Shown piece by piece: positions 8,107 through 16,357 of a DNA stretch of 64,000 nucleotides. Location of the stretch: assembly GCA_963797565.1 (NCBI GenBank), contig CAWCPM010000014.1:1-64000 (forward strand). Direction: 5' to 3'. Position numbers and translations under genes: made by a program. Within the stretch, counting starts at the first letter, position 1; every line of letters starts with the position of its first letter. Under the pieces are notes generated by a model. The model was given only the letters and a program-made list of their open reading frames with translations. It ran no database searches and was not told the DNA's origin. The DNA comes from JAICYJ01 sp963797565 (lineage in GTDB: Bacteria; Actinomycetota; Thermoleophilia; Gaiellales; JAICJC01).

Positions 8107-8301
8107 TTCGATGCGCGTGCGCATCTCGGGGTGGATCCGGTGATCCCGGGGACGGCGCCGGCGATCCCGGGGACGGTGCCGGGCCGGAACCTGCACTAGC
8201 CGGACGGCGCCGCAGATAGTCAACCTGCGCCGGACGTGCAGACAAGGCGAGCACCCTCCGAGCGATTGGGATTCCCGGAGGATGCTCACGGGGGGAGGGG
8301 A

Positions 8302-8411
8302 GTCGTCGGCGGCGGCGGCTAGCCCGGGGTACTGCACATGGTCGTTGGCCCCAGGTTGGGCCAGATCGACGTCGCCGCCGACAAACGGAGCATAACCCGC
8401 TCACGCCGATC
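8302..8411. repeat. Structured repeat, copy 3 of 3
   Basis: Nearly identical to copy 1 at both ends (GTCGTCGGCGGCGGCGGCTAG … GGAGCATAACCCGCTCACG) and with the inner hairpin TTGGCCCCAGGTTGGGCCA. Outer arms pair as in the other copies. No gene is convincing between 7435 and 8616 except for these repeats and their spacers. Confidence 0.8.
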
Positions 8412-8616
8412 CGCCCTACGCTGGGATGCTCATGTCCCGATCGCCGTGGTCGCGCGCCGGACGGCAGACCGCGACCGTCAGCGGCGCGCGACACCTGGCA
8501 CCACGCTTGGGCGGCGAGTGCCTCACGACGAGCAGCCCCGGCGATGGGAGCCGGCCAGGGCGCACCTCCACCGTACAAGTGGCCGGAGGCGCGTCAAGAG
8601 CCACGCGATGGCGGCC

Positions 8617-8853
8617 CTAACTCGAGCGGAGCACGGCGCGGATCATCGGCAGCGTGTACCCGGTGACATGCGCGATCTCCTCGTCCGTCTCGCCGGCACG
8701 CTGCGCGATCACGATCGCGTTGGCGAAACTGAGCTTCGCCGTCGCGTAGGCGGCGCTCGAGCGGAGCAACTCCTGGCGATGCTGGTCGTTCACTTCCGGC
8801 GTACTCCGGGGACCGCGCTGCGGAGGGGATCGTTCGCTGGCACGACTTCCCAT
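8617..8853 (-). CDS. Small protein with HTH-like C-terminus, 78 aa
   Basis: From ATG 8853: an N-terminal basic, Pro-rich stretch, then a helix (HRQELLRSSAAYATAKLSFANAIVIAQRAG) and a final segment ETDEEIAHVTGYTLPMIRAVL that looks like a DNA-recognition helix-turn-helix ('DEEIA..TGY....IR.VL'). The frame stays open upstream to 9063 and could begin there. Transcribed toward the accessory region, away from the tRNA. Confidence 0.45.
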   Translation of the reverse strand: MGSRASERSPPQRGPRSTPEVNDQHRQELLRSSAAYATAKLSFANAIVIAQRAGETDEEIAHVTGYTLPMIRAVLRSS

Positions 8854-9162
8854 CTCTGCTAGCTTCGCGGTGTTTGCCACCTGCCGGGTCGGCGTCGGGT
8901 CGAGAGCCAGAATCACGGAGTTGTCGGCGTCATCCTTCGAACATCGGCGCCGCCGACCACGGTTGCCGACCGCTGGCGTCGTCGCCGTCACTTCCACGGC
9001 ATGCCATCTCGAACCAGCGAGATACCGCAGCACCTCTGATCCGATCGGCTTGTCCAACTCCACACGTACATCTGGTTTGCCATCGCCTCTGCTTCTCTCC
9101 CGGTTCCGCTACGATTTCCGCTACCAACGGGTCGGTTTCCGGCCTGGCCATGCGGTAGAACA

Positions 9163-9238
<76 letters not shown>

Positions 9239-9344
9239 AAGGGCCTGAGTATACCGGCGGAACCAGCGCCGCCCTCCGGCCGTCCAAGCTGGTGTGAACG
9301 ATGCAATGGCACTCCCCCGCCTGCCCCTAGCGCCGGCAGCCACG

Positions 9345-9350
9345 TACGAT
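9345..9350 (+). promoter_or_regulatory. -10 element (TACGAT) of the ECF sigma gene
   Basis: TACGAT lies 6 bases before the ATG at 9357, with no ribosome site between. This is the spacing repeated at many genes in the window and implies a leaderless transcript. Confidence 0.5.
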
Positions 9351-9356
9351 GGCCGC

Positions 9357-9887
9357 ATGCGGCTGCAGGATGCATCCGACGAGTGGCTGGCCAAGCGGGC
9401 GGCGCGCGGGGATGCCGATGCCTTCGAGCAACTCGTGCTCCGCTACCAGGACCGCCTCTACACGCTGGCGCTGCGCGTCACCCTCTCGGAGCCGGACGCC
9501 CGCGACTGCGTCCAGGAGGGCCTGATCTCGGCCTGGCGCGCGATCGACCGCTTCCGCGGCGACGCCCGCTTCTCGACCTGGATCTACCGGATCGTGCTGC
9601 GCAAGGCCTACGACGTGCTCGATCGCCGCAAGCGCACCGCCGAGCCGATGGAGGAGATCGTCATCGCGTCCACCGACCGCCCCGCCGATGACCGCCTCGA
9701 CCTGATCGCCGCGCTGGCAACGCTCGAGCCCGAGTTCCGAGCGGCCGTTGTCGCGTGCGACATCATCGGCATGGGCATGGACGAGGCCGCCGCGGCCCTG
9801 GAGGTTCCGGCCGGCACCGTCAAGTCGCGCCTGCACCGGGGGCGCTCCCGCCTCGCCGTCGAACTGGAAGCACACCGCACGCCATGA
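9357..9887 (+). CDS. ECF-type RNA polymerase sigma factor, 176 aa
   Basis: Region 2 is at about residues 20-88 (AFEQLVLRYQDRLYTLAL, ARDCVQEGLISAWRAIDRF, FSTWIYRIVLRKAYD), binding the -10 element and core polymerase; region 4 at about 125-170 ends in VPAGTVKSRLHRGRSRLA, the -35-recognising HTH. No region 1.1 or 3, as in ECF sigmas. The ATG at 9357 was preferred to an upstream GTG because of the TACGAT just before it and because the family starts here. It overlaps the next gene by ATGA, which encodes its presumed membrane anti-sigma. The target regulon is unknown. Confidence 0.9.
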   Translation: MRLQDASDEWLAKRAARGDADAFEQLVLRYQDRLYTLALRVTLSEPDARDCVQEGLISAWRAIDRFRGDARFSTWIYRIVLRKAYDVLDRRKRTAEPMEEIVIASTDRPADDRLDLIAALATLEPEFRAAVVACDIIGMGMDEAAAALEVPAGTVKSRLHRGRSRLAVELEAHRTP

Positions 9888-10459
9888 CCGACAACGACCA
9901 CACCGACCACGAGCAGCTGACCCGCCGGCTGCACGAGCAGGGCCAGGCACAGGCGCCCGCCGACCTGGCCGGCGACGTCATGCGCCGGGTGCGCGCGGAG
10001 CCGCGGCAGCAACAGCGCACCTGGCTGCGACCCGTCGCCCTGTGTGCCGCGGTCGTCGTGCTGCTGGCCGCCTCGATCGCGGGCCTGGCCCGGATCGGCG
10101 GCTCCGGCCAGTCAAGCTCGGCGGGCTCGGCCGCGTCCAGCCTGCCACGAGCGGCCATGGGCGGTGGCGGTGCCGAGAGCTACGGCGACTCGAGCGGGAA
10201 AGCGCCGCAGGACCTTCACATGCCGGGCCAGCGCCAGGTCGCCGGCGTCCCCACCGACAAGCTTGCGACCCTGTCGCCGCTGCCGTTCTGCCCGGCGCAC
10301 GCGCACACCTACGCGCTGCGCGTCCCGGCCGGCCGCTACGCGGACGTCAGCCGCCAGCTGCAGGCATGGGCCGCCGCCCGACCTGCTGGAGCCACCACCA
10401 ACAACGTGCTTGTCCGCCGCGCCCCCGCATCGGCGCGGCTCGCGCTTACTTGCCCTTGA
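9884..10459 (+). CDS. Membrane anti-sigma factor (predicted), 191 aa
   Basis: The ATGA overlap with the sigma gene indicates coupled translation. The N-terminal cytosolic part (about 1-48) is short, helical and charged; one transmembrane segment follows at about 49-67 (LRPVALCAAVVVLLAASIAGLA); the remainder is predicted extracytoplasmic. It has no clear HxxxCxxC zinc motif, so it is not a canonical ZAS anti-sigma, and the role is assigned from position and topology. Its 3' end overlaps the convergent XRE gene by 14 bases. Confidence 0.65.
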   Translation: MTDNDHTDHEQLTRRLHEQGQAQAPADLAGDVMRRVRAEPRQQQRTWLRPVALCAAVVVLLAASIAGLARIGGSGQSSSAGSAASSLPRAAMGGGGAESYGDSSGKAPQDLHMPGQRQVAGVPTDKLATLSPLPFCPAHAHTYALRVPAGRYADVSRQLQAWAAARPAGATTNNVLVRRAPASARLALTCP

Positions 10460-10799
10460 CGATGTCGACGTAGACCTTGTCGACCAGCTCGGGCTTCTTG
10501 GCCAGCGCCTCGGACACCTTGCGGATGCGGAACTCACGGAAGCTGTCGGCCTTCATGCCGACCGCCTTTGCGATGCTCTGGATCACGGGGTTGGCGGGCA
10601 CCGGCCGGTTGCCATGCACGAGGTGGTTCAGATACCCCGCGGAAAGGCCGGTCTTCTCGGCCAGCGCGCGGTAGGAGATGCCCTTGTCGTGCATGCGCGC
10701 CTCGAGCGCCACTCCGAACGGCCGGCTGCTGCCGTTGCTTGCCGCCGATCGCTTGCTCGGAGCGGACTTCTTGGTTGCTGTTGCGGTCTTGCGTGCCAC
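10446..10799 (-). CDS. XRE-family transcriptional regulator, 117 aa
   Basis: A basic Lys/Ala/Ser-rich N-terminus (about 1-30) precedes an HTH_XRE domain: FGVALEARMHDKGISYRALAEKTGLSAGYLNHLVHGNRP. After it comes a helical segment typical of repressors that sense state through folding or partners. GTG at 10799 was chosen because AGGAAGGAG lies 7 bases upstream; a TTG two codons earlier is too close to it. It lies just downstream of proS on the same strand with 2 bases between. Confidence 0.85.
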   Translation of the reverse strand: MARKTATATKKSAPSKRSAASNGSSRPFGVALEARMHDKGISYRALAEKTGLSAGYLNHLVHGNRPVPANPVIQSIAKAVGMKADSFREFRIRKVSEALAKKPELVDKVYVDIVKGK

Positions 10800-10801
10800 C
10801 G

Positions 10802-12499
10802 TCAAGCTCCTTCCTGAAGGATGGCCTGAGCCCGTTCAGGCGCATCCCGCACACTCGTCGAGATCTGCTCGCGCCCCCTGCGAGCCTGAAGGTCGACCGT
10901 GCCCTCTGACACGGTGCGCTTGCCGATCGTGAGTCGTACCGGTGCGCCGATCAGCTCGGCGTCGGCGAACCTCACACCCGGGCTGGCGTCGCGGTCGTCG
11001 AATAGCACCGACATGCCGCCGGCCGTGAGCTGACGCTCCAGCTCCTCTGCGACCGCGAACTGCTCGGAGCCGGCGTCGCCGATCACGACCATATGAGCCT
11101 GGAAGGGCGCGATCGACGCGGGCCAGATCATGCCCTTGTCGTCATGCCCCTGTTCGATCGCCGCAGCCATGATCCTCGCCAATCCGATTCCGTAGCTTCC
11201 CATCACGATGGGCTGCGCTTGCCCTGACTCATCCAGGTATGTCGCGTTCAACGGCGCCGAGTACTTGGTGCCGAGTTTGAATATATTCCCAATTTCGATC
11301 ACGCGCTCGATCCGGAGCGTGCCGTCACAGCTGGGACAGCCCTCGCCGTCACGCACCTCACGCAGGTCCGCGAACTCGGGCGCGTAGTCGCGCCCGGCCT
11401 CCACGCCCAGCAGATGGAAGCCGGTGCGGTTGGCACCGGACACGTACTGGCCCTCGCGCAGCGCCTCGTCGGCGATCACCCGCGTGCCCACCCCGACCGG
11501 CCCGATCGAGCCTGGCTCGGCGCCAAACGTGGCAACGATCTCCTCCGGCGTGGCCGGCCGGTACTCGCCGCCCAGCGCCTTGGACGCCTTCAGCTCGTGC
11601 ATGCGATCGTCACCGCGGACCAGCATCAGCACGACCTCGCCGTCCCTGGACAGCACCATCGCCTTGGCCGTGGCCGCCTCGTCGATCCCGAGCTGGCCGG
11701 CGAGCGCCTCGATCGTGGTGGCACCGGGCGTCTCGATCTGCTTCGGCGCGTCCAGGCGTTCCGGGAACTGCGGAGTGCGCGGGCGCGAGCGGGCCAGCTC
11801 CACGTTTGCCGCGTAGTCGCAGCTCGAGCACAGCGCGACCTCGTCCTCCCCCGCGCTGCTCGGCGCCATGAACTCGTGTGCGCCCAGCCCGCCCATCATG
11901 CCGACGTCGGACTCGACCATCCAGTACTCGAGCCCGCAGCGGTCGTAGATGCGCTTGTAGACCTCGATGTGGCGCTGGTAGCTCGCGTCCAGGCCCTCCT
12001 CGTCGCGGTCGAGGCTGTAGGAGTCCTTCATCAGGAACTCGCGGGTGCGCAGGATGCCGCTCTTGGGCCGCGGCTCGTCCCGCTCCTTCAGCTGGATGTG
12101 GTACCAGATCTGGGGCAGCTCCTTGTAGGAGCGGATCTCGCGGGAGGCGTGGAAGGTGACGCACTCCTCGTGCGTCATCGCCAGCGCGTAGTGCTTCCCG
12201 GAGGAGTCGGTCAGCTTGTAGAGCTGCTCGATGTCCCAGCGGCCGGTGCGCTGCCACAGCTCGGCCGGGTTGAGGACGGGCATCAGCATCTCCTGGCCGA
12301 TCGTGTCCATCTCCTCGCGGATGATGTTCTCGATCTTCCGCATCACCCGCCAGCCCAGCGGCAGGTAGGTGTAGAGCCCCGATCCGACCTGCCGGATGAA
12401 GCCGCCGCGCACCAGCAGCTTGTGGCTGATCGCCTCCGCGTCGGTCGGATCGTCCTTGAGCGTCGGGATCAGGAGCTGTGAGCCGCGTACGCCGCTCAC
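10802..12499 (-). CDS. proS: Prolyl-tRNA synthetase, 565 aa
   Basis: A class II synthetase charging tRNA-Pro. Motif 1 region (RGGFIRQVGSGLYTYLPLG) is at about 31-49; motif 2 region (TGRWDIEQLYKLTD, AMTHEECVT) at about 90-125; a YbaK-like editing insertion (TTIEALAGQLG, KAMVLSRDGEVVLMLVRGD) at about 245-380; motif 3 (GSYGIGLARIMAA) and a C-terminal anticodon-binding domain (MVVIGDAGSEQF, VLFDDRDASPGVRFADAELIGAP) close it. The editing insert marks the standard bacterial form. The start GTG at 12499 overlaps the lpd stop (GTGA). The reading frame is intact. Confidence 0.96.
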   Translation of the reverse strand: MSGVRGSQLLIPTLKDDPTDAEAISHKLLVRGGFIRQVGSGLYTYLPLGWRVMRKIENIIREEMDTIGQEMLMPVLNPAELWQRTGRWDIEQLYKLTDSSGKHYALAMTHEECVTFHASREIRSYKELPQIWYHIQLKERDEPRPKSGILRTREFLMKDSYSLDRDEEGLDASYQRHIEVYKRIYDRCGLEYWMVESDVGMMGGLGAHEFMAPSSAGEDEVALCSSCDYAANVELARSRPRTPQFPERLDAPKQIETPGATTIEALAGQLGIDEAATAKAMVLSRDGEVVLMLVRGDDRMHELKASKALGGEYRPATPEEIVATFGAEPGSIGPVGVGTRVIADEALREGQYVSGANRTGFHLLGVEAGRDYAPEFADLREVRDGEGCPSCDGTLRIERVIEIGNIFKLGTKYSAPLNATYLDESGQAQPIVMGSYGIGLARIMAAAIEQGHDDKGMIWPASIAPFQAHMVVIGDAGSEQFAVAEELERQLTAGGMSVLFDDRDASPGVRFADAELIGAPVRLTIGKRTVSEGTVDLQARRGREQISTSVRDAPERAQAILQEGA

Positions 12500-13918
12500 C
12501 GGGCGGCGGCCGCCTTGGCGCGGGGCTTGGCCGGCGGCAGGTGGATCGGGCGCCCGAGCGCGACCAGGGCAGCCTCCTTGACCGCCTCGGCCAGCGTCGG
12601 GTGCGCGGCCATCGAATCGCCGATCGTCTCGATCGTTGCCTCGGCGGACAAGCCCACCACTCCCGCATTGACCAGCTCGGTGGCCTGGGGGCCGACGATC
12701 ACGAGGCCCAGCAGCTCGCCGTAGCGGTTCTCGTGGATGGTCTTCACCCAACCGGTCTTCTCGGCGTACATCTGGGCGCGGGCGTTGGCGGAGAACGGCG
12801 CCCGCCCGACGGAGACCTCGTCGCCGTGCTGCTCGCGGGCCTGGGCCTCGGTCAGCCCCACGCCCGCCACCTCCGGGTCGGTGTAGATGCAGCGCGGGAC
12901 GGCGGTGTAGTCGATCTCCGCCTCGTGGCCGGTGGCGTTCTCGGCCGCCACCTCGCCCTCGCGGAACGACGTGTGGGCCAGCTGAAAGCGGCCGGCCACG
13001 TCGCCCGCGGCGAAGATGTGCGGCACGTTCGTGCGCATCGCCAGATCGGTCTCGATGCCCTTGCGAGGGTCGGAGCCGACGCCGGCCTGCTCCAGGCCGA
13101 TGCCCGCGACGTTGGGCCCGCGCCCGGTGGCGACCAGCACGATGTCGGCGGCCACCTGGCCGGCCGTGCCGTCGGAGGACTCGAAGTGCAGGACGGCCTC
13201 GTCGCCGTGCTCGATGCGGGTGGCACGCGCGCCCAGGTGCATGGTGATGTCGCGCTTCTTGAAGGCGCGGGAGAGCTCCTTGGCGGCGTCGGCGTCCTCG
13301 GTCGGGATCAGGCTGTCCAGCATCTCGACGATCGTGACCTCGCTGCCGAAGTGCTGCAGGATCGAGGCGAACTCGACGCCGATCACGCCGCCGCCGAGGA
13401 TCACGGCACGGGCCGGCACCTGCTCGACCTCGAGCAGCCTGGTCGAGTCGACGCAGAGCGGCCCGTCGATGCCGTCGACCGGCGGACGCAGCGCGTGCGA
13501 GCCGGTGGCGATGATGGCCTGCTTGAAGCTGACGTCCTCCCCGCCCTCGACCGCGATCGTGTTCGCGTCCTTGAAGCTGCCGCGGCCGGTGACGACCTCG
13601 ATCGCCGTTTGCCTTGACGACGCCGGTGATGCCGTTGACGAGCCCGCCGACGATCGTCTCCTTGTTCTTCTGGGTGGTCGCGAAATCGAGCTCGACGCCG
13701 GACACGTTGACGCCCAGCTGCGCGAACGTGTCGCTCGCGTCCTTCAATGCGTGCGCGGTCTGCACCCAGGTCTTGGTCGGGATGCAGCCGACGGTGATGC
13801 AGGTGCCGCCGACCCGCGCCTGCTCGATCATGACCACCTGCGCGCCCAGCTGGGCAGCCCGGATGGCAGCGGGGTATCCGCCGGGGCCTCCGCCCAGGAC
13901 GACAACATCACACTCCAT
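12496..13918 (-). CDS. lpdA: Dihydrolipoamide dehydrogenase (E3), one-base frameshift
   Basis: An FAD/NAD disulfide oxidoreductase that reoxidises lipoyl groups of 2-oxoacid dehydrogenases. FAD-binding VVVLGGGPGGYPAA at about 5-18, redox disulfide GGTCITVGCIPTK at about 38-50, NAD-binding AVILGGGVIGVEFA at about 168-181, second FAD motif IFAAGDVAG at about 305, catalytic HPT near 443. The ATG at 13918 follows GAGGAG. Near 13605 the sequence reads GGCGATC where GGCATC is expected, and downstream residues (IEVVTGRGSFKDANTIAVEGG) fall in the shifted frame. The span is one base over a multiple of three, so one extra base restores about 473 aa. Probably an assembly indel, as this is a central enzyme. 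Confidence 0.9.
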
Positions 13919-14063
13919 CGGGCTCCACTCCTCAATCGGTCGGTCGACGTGCGAGGGGATCGTATCTCAGGCGAAGCGGCCTGCCCGGAAGCACGGTTTG
14001 GCGTGATACGCCCGTGCAACGACAGGTAAAGATCTGGCGCCGATGTGCCCGCAACCTGAGGTC

Positions 14064-14076
14064 GGTGTTTGACACC
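14064..14076. repeat. 13-base palindromic box GGTGTTTGACACC
   Basis: First of three occurrences in the window (also at 14173-14185 and, reversed, 30599-30611). Arms GGTGT/ACACC flank TTG. It lies just outside the dispersed repeat element at 14091-14185. Confidence 0.65.
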
Positions 14077-14090
14077 GTTAAGAGGCCCTT

Positions 14091-14185
14091 TGGCTCAACC
14101 ACGCGGTTGCAGTGTCACGACGCTCGACCCGCGTGTCTCGATGGCGCCACGAAACGCCACGGCGGCGCGAGCGGTGTTTGACACC
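14091..14185 (+). repeat. Dispersed ~95-bp repeat element, copy A
   Basis: The element runs from a GCTCAACCA block through TGTCACGA, TGTC-TCGATGGCG and GCCACGGC to GAGCGGTGTTTGACACC. Copy B (30599-30692) is the same element on the other strand; aligned by eye, well over half of positions agree and the ends are nearly identical. It lies in the space between two genes and has no coding potential of its own. Confidence 0.75.
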
Positions 14186-14209
14186 TCATCCCCCGGCGGC
14201 GCGGCGGCC

Positions 14210-14980
14210 TCAAGCCTCGTCGCCGGCCAGCCACGACCGCAGCAGCGCCGCCGTCTCGTCGAACGCGTCCCAGTAGACCATGTGCCCGGCCTCGAGACCC
14301 TGCACGGTCAGGCGATCGCCCAGGTCGCGCTCAAGCGCGTCCACCAGCGCCGGCCCCACCATGCCATCGTGCAGGGCCGGCACCAGCAGCAGCTCGCCTC
14401 CGAACCGGTCCAGCGCCGCGGGCGGCCGCGCCATCTCGCTCCACGCCGTCACCACCGTCGAACGGCAGTAGCGCAGGCGATAACGCCCGTCCTCCCCGCG
14501 CTCGAGCGCCTCATCCAGGTCGGCCTCCACGAACGGCAGCGCCTGCGGCGGCCGCCCCTCGGCTCGCCCCGCCCGGGCCTCCGCCTCGCTGGCCCAGCCC
14601 TCGTCTTGCCGCGTCTCCTCGGCCGCCTCCAGCATGTCCTGACCGCTCTGCGCGATCGCCGGGTCGAGCAGCACCACCTTGCCCACCCGCTCCGGCGCCG
14701 TCGCCGCCAGGTGCGTCGCCAGCAGCCCGCCAAAGCTGTGCCCGACCACGTCGCAGCGCTCGATGTCTTCCGCGTCCATCGTCTCCAGCAGGTCGGCGAC
14801 GTGCTGCTCCGCCGTCCAGGGAGCACGCCAGTCGGACCGCCCGTGCCCTCGCAGGTCGACCGCCAGCCAGCGCCGCTCCGGCAGCCCCCGCTCGGCCAGC
14901 GCCCGGAAGCGCCCACCGTGCCCGGTGACACCGTGCACCGCCAGCAACGGCGCGCCGTCCGCGGCGCCGAAGCGGTGCAC
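14210..14980 (-). CDS. Alpha/beta hydrolase, 256 aa (AcoC hydrolase-domain-like)
   Basis: Alpha/beta-hydrolase fold: oxyanion region LLAVHGVTGHGGRF at about 12-25, DLRGHGRSDW at about 41-50, nucleophile elbow VVGHSFGGLLA with catalytic Ser at about 82, acid in PALHDGMVG and His in LEAGHMVYWD near the end. Starting with GTG two bases after the stop of a free lipoyl-domain gene, it corresponds to the C-terminal half of AcoC, the acetoin dehydrogenase E2, in which a lipoyl domain and an alpha/beta hydrolase are one chain. Whether it is an acyltransferase or a thioesterase/esterase cannot be told. Confidence 0.85.
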   Translation of the reverse strand: MHRFGAADGAPLLAVHGVTGHGGRFRALAERGLPERRWLAVDLRGHGRSDWRAPWTAEQHVADLLETMDAEDIERCDVVGHSFGGLLATHLAATAPERVGKVVLLDPAIAQSGQDMLEAAEETRQDEGWASEAEARAGRAEGRPPQALPFVEADLDEALERGEDGRYRLRYCRSTVVTAWSEMARPPAALDRFGGELLLVPALHDGMVGPALVDALERDLGDRLTVQGLEAGHMVYWDAFDETAALLRSWLAGDEA

Positions 14981-14982
14981 GT

Positions 14983-15246
14983 TCAGCCGGGCGATGGGAG
15001 CTCCTCACCCTGCTCGCCGATCCACGCCAGCACCGCGCCCACCTCGTACTCGCCGCCCTCCGACGCGTCGATCCGCAGCAGGACGCCGTCGGCCTCGGCC
15101 TCGACCTCCTGCGTGACCTTGTCGGTGTCCAGCTCGTACAGCGGCTGGCCGCGCGTGACCGCACCGCCGGCCGGCACCAGAAACTGGATCAGGATGGCGG
15201 AGCGCATCTCCTCGCCCAGCCGGGGAACGGTGACGGGAACGGCCAT
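14983..15246 (-). CDS. Free-standing lipoyl (biotinyl/lipoyl-attachment) domain protein, 87 aa
   Basis: The protein is just one lipoyl domain: PVTVPRLGEEM…, the attachment hairpin ELDTDKVTQEVEAEADG with the modified lysine at about residue 43, and the second half GEYEVGAVLAWIG. It would carry acyl groups for the dehydrogenase encoded divergently. A TAGACT -10-like hexamer lies 10 bases before the ATG at 15246, and the promoter region is shared with pdhA. The adjacent alpha/beta hydrolase suggests a split AcoC. Confidence 0.85.
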   Translation of the reverse strand: MAVPVTVPRLGEEMRSAILIQFLVPAGGAVTRGQPLYELDTDKVTQEVEAEADGVLLRIDASEGGEYEVGAVLAWIGEQGEELPSPG

Positions 15247-15267
15247 AACGCCGGTGAGTCTACAAGC

Positions 15268-15273
15268 TAGTGT
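15268..15273 (+). promoter_or_regulatory. -10 element (TAGTGT) of pdhA
   Basis: TAGTGT ends 7 bases before the ATG at 15281; no ribosome site is present. The surrounding ACAAGCTAG sequence is also found in the divergent promoter at 21545-21560. Confidence 0.5.
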
Positions 15274-15280
15274 TTTGCCG

Positions 15281-16357
15281 ATGGCCAAGGCCGCGGAGAC
15301 TCCGCCCGACACCCTGCTCGACAAGGACACCGCGCTGCGCCTGTTTCGCATGATGGCGCTGATCCGCCGCTTCGAGGAGCGCACCGAGGAGCAGTACACC
15401 CGCGCCCGCATCGGTGGCTACTGCCACCTCGCCATCGGCGAGGAGGCCTCCACCGTCGGCGCCATCGATGCGCTCGAGCCGGGCGACTGCCTCTACGCCA
15501 GCTACCGCGACCACGGCACCGCCCTGGCCGTCGGTAGCGAGCCCGTTGCCGTGATGGCCGAGCTGTTCGGCAAGGAGACCGGAGTCGCCCACGGCCGCGG
15601 CGGCTCCATGCATCTGATGGACGTGCAGCGCCGCTTCTTCGGCGGCTGGGGCATCGTCGGCGCCCACCTGCCGATCGCCGCCGGCACCGCCCTCGCGCTC
15701 TCGTACCGCGACCTGCCCAACGCCGTGCTCTGCCAGTTCGGCGACGGCGCCGTCGAGACCGGGTCGTTCCACGAGGCGCTCAACCTCGCCGGCATCTGGG
15801 ACCTGCCGATCGTCTTTCAGATCATCAACAACCAGTACGGCATGGGCACCTCGGTCGAGCAGTCCTCCGCCGAGCCCGACCTGTGGCGCCGCGCCGCCGC
15901 CTACCGCATGCACGGCGAGCGGATCGACGGGAACGACGTGCTGGCCGTCCGCGAGGCCACCGCCCGCCTGATGGCGATCGCACGCCAGGAACGCCGCCCC
16001 GCCCTGCTGGAGACCATCACCTACCGCTTCCGCGGCCACAGCGTTGCCGATGCGGGCAAGGTCTACCGCTCGGCCGAGGAGATCGACTCGTGGCGCAAGC
16101 GCGACCCGATCACCCGCTTCGGCCTGCTCTGCAGCGAGCGCGGCCTGCTCGTGCAGGACGAGATCGACCAGGTATGGAGCGACGTCGCCGCCGAGGTCAA
16201 GTCCGCCATCGACGAGGCGCTGGGCGCCGCGTTCCCCGATCCCGACACCCTCTACGAGCACGTCTACGGCGATCCCGCCTGGCGCGAGCAGTTCTCCCGC
16301 ATGCGCGCCGGTGCCCCGTTCGGCGAGCGCGGCGAGGAGCGCACGTGGCAGACCTGA
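15281..16357 (+). CDS. pdhA: 2-oxoacid dehydrogenase E1 component, alpha subunit, 358 aa
   Basis: Thiamine-diphosphate enzyme half that decarboxylates pyruvate or a related oxoacid (acetoin is possible). Evidence: RRFEERTEEQYTRARIGGYCHLAIGEEA at about 30-57, YRDHGTALAVG at about 75, the MHLMD segment at about 110, and the TPP/Mg motif GDGAVETGSFHEAL…QIINNQYG at about 153-187, followed by ETITYRFRGHSVAD. ATG at 15281 follows a TAGTGT box; an upstream in-frame extension is antisense to the lipoyl gene and not coding. It overlaps the beta-subunit gene by 13 bases. Confidence 0.92.
   Translation: MAKAAETPPDTLLDKDTALRLFRMMALIRRFEERTEEQYTRARIGGYCHLAIGEEASTVGAIDALEPGDCLYASYRDHGTALAVGSEPVAVMAELFGKETGVAHGRGGSMHLMDVQRRFFGGWGIVGAHLPIAAGTALALSYRDLPNAVLCQFGDGAVETGSFHEALNLAGIWDLPIVFQIINNQYGMGTSVEQSSAEPDLWRRAAAYRMHGERIDGNDVLAVREATARLMAIARQERRPALLETITYRFRGHSVADAGKVYRSAEEIDSWRKRDPITRFGLLCSERGLLVQDEIDQVWSDVAAEVKSAIDEALGAAFPDPDTLYEHVYGDPAWREQFSRMRAGAPFGERGEERTWQT

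Noticed and set aside
7585..8337. Long minus-strand frame across the three repeats, with repeated peptide blocks
   Set aside because: The peptide is Arg/Pro-rich and its periodicity comes from the DNA repeats and their inverted arms; no start signal or family resemblance.
7671..8411. Possibility that the repeats are integron attC sites or a CRISPR array
   Set aside because: The core GTTRRRY/RYYYAAC boxes are not at the correct ends, spacers hold no cassette ORFs, and repeat and spacer lengths (about 110 and 190-225) are wrong for CRISPR. No integrase or cas gene is present.
8416..8604. 62-codon minus-strand ORF
   Set aside because: Readable but without ribosome site, recognisable motif or conserved neighbour; codon use is no better than in competing frames.
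10802..13918. A single 1,038-codon frame suggesting a dihydrolipoamide dehydrogenase-prolyl-tRNA synthetase fusion
   Set aside because: The middle part is Arg-rich out-of-frame translation of lpd. The native lpd frame ends in a GTGA overlap with proS, so these are two genes plus one indel.
14069..15280. In-frame upstream extension of pdhA to a protein of 762 residues
   Set aside because: The extra part is antisense to the lipoyl and hydrolase genes; the family start is at 15281, right after a TAGTGT box.
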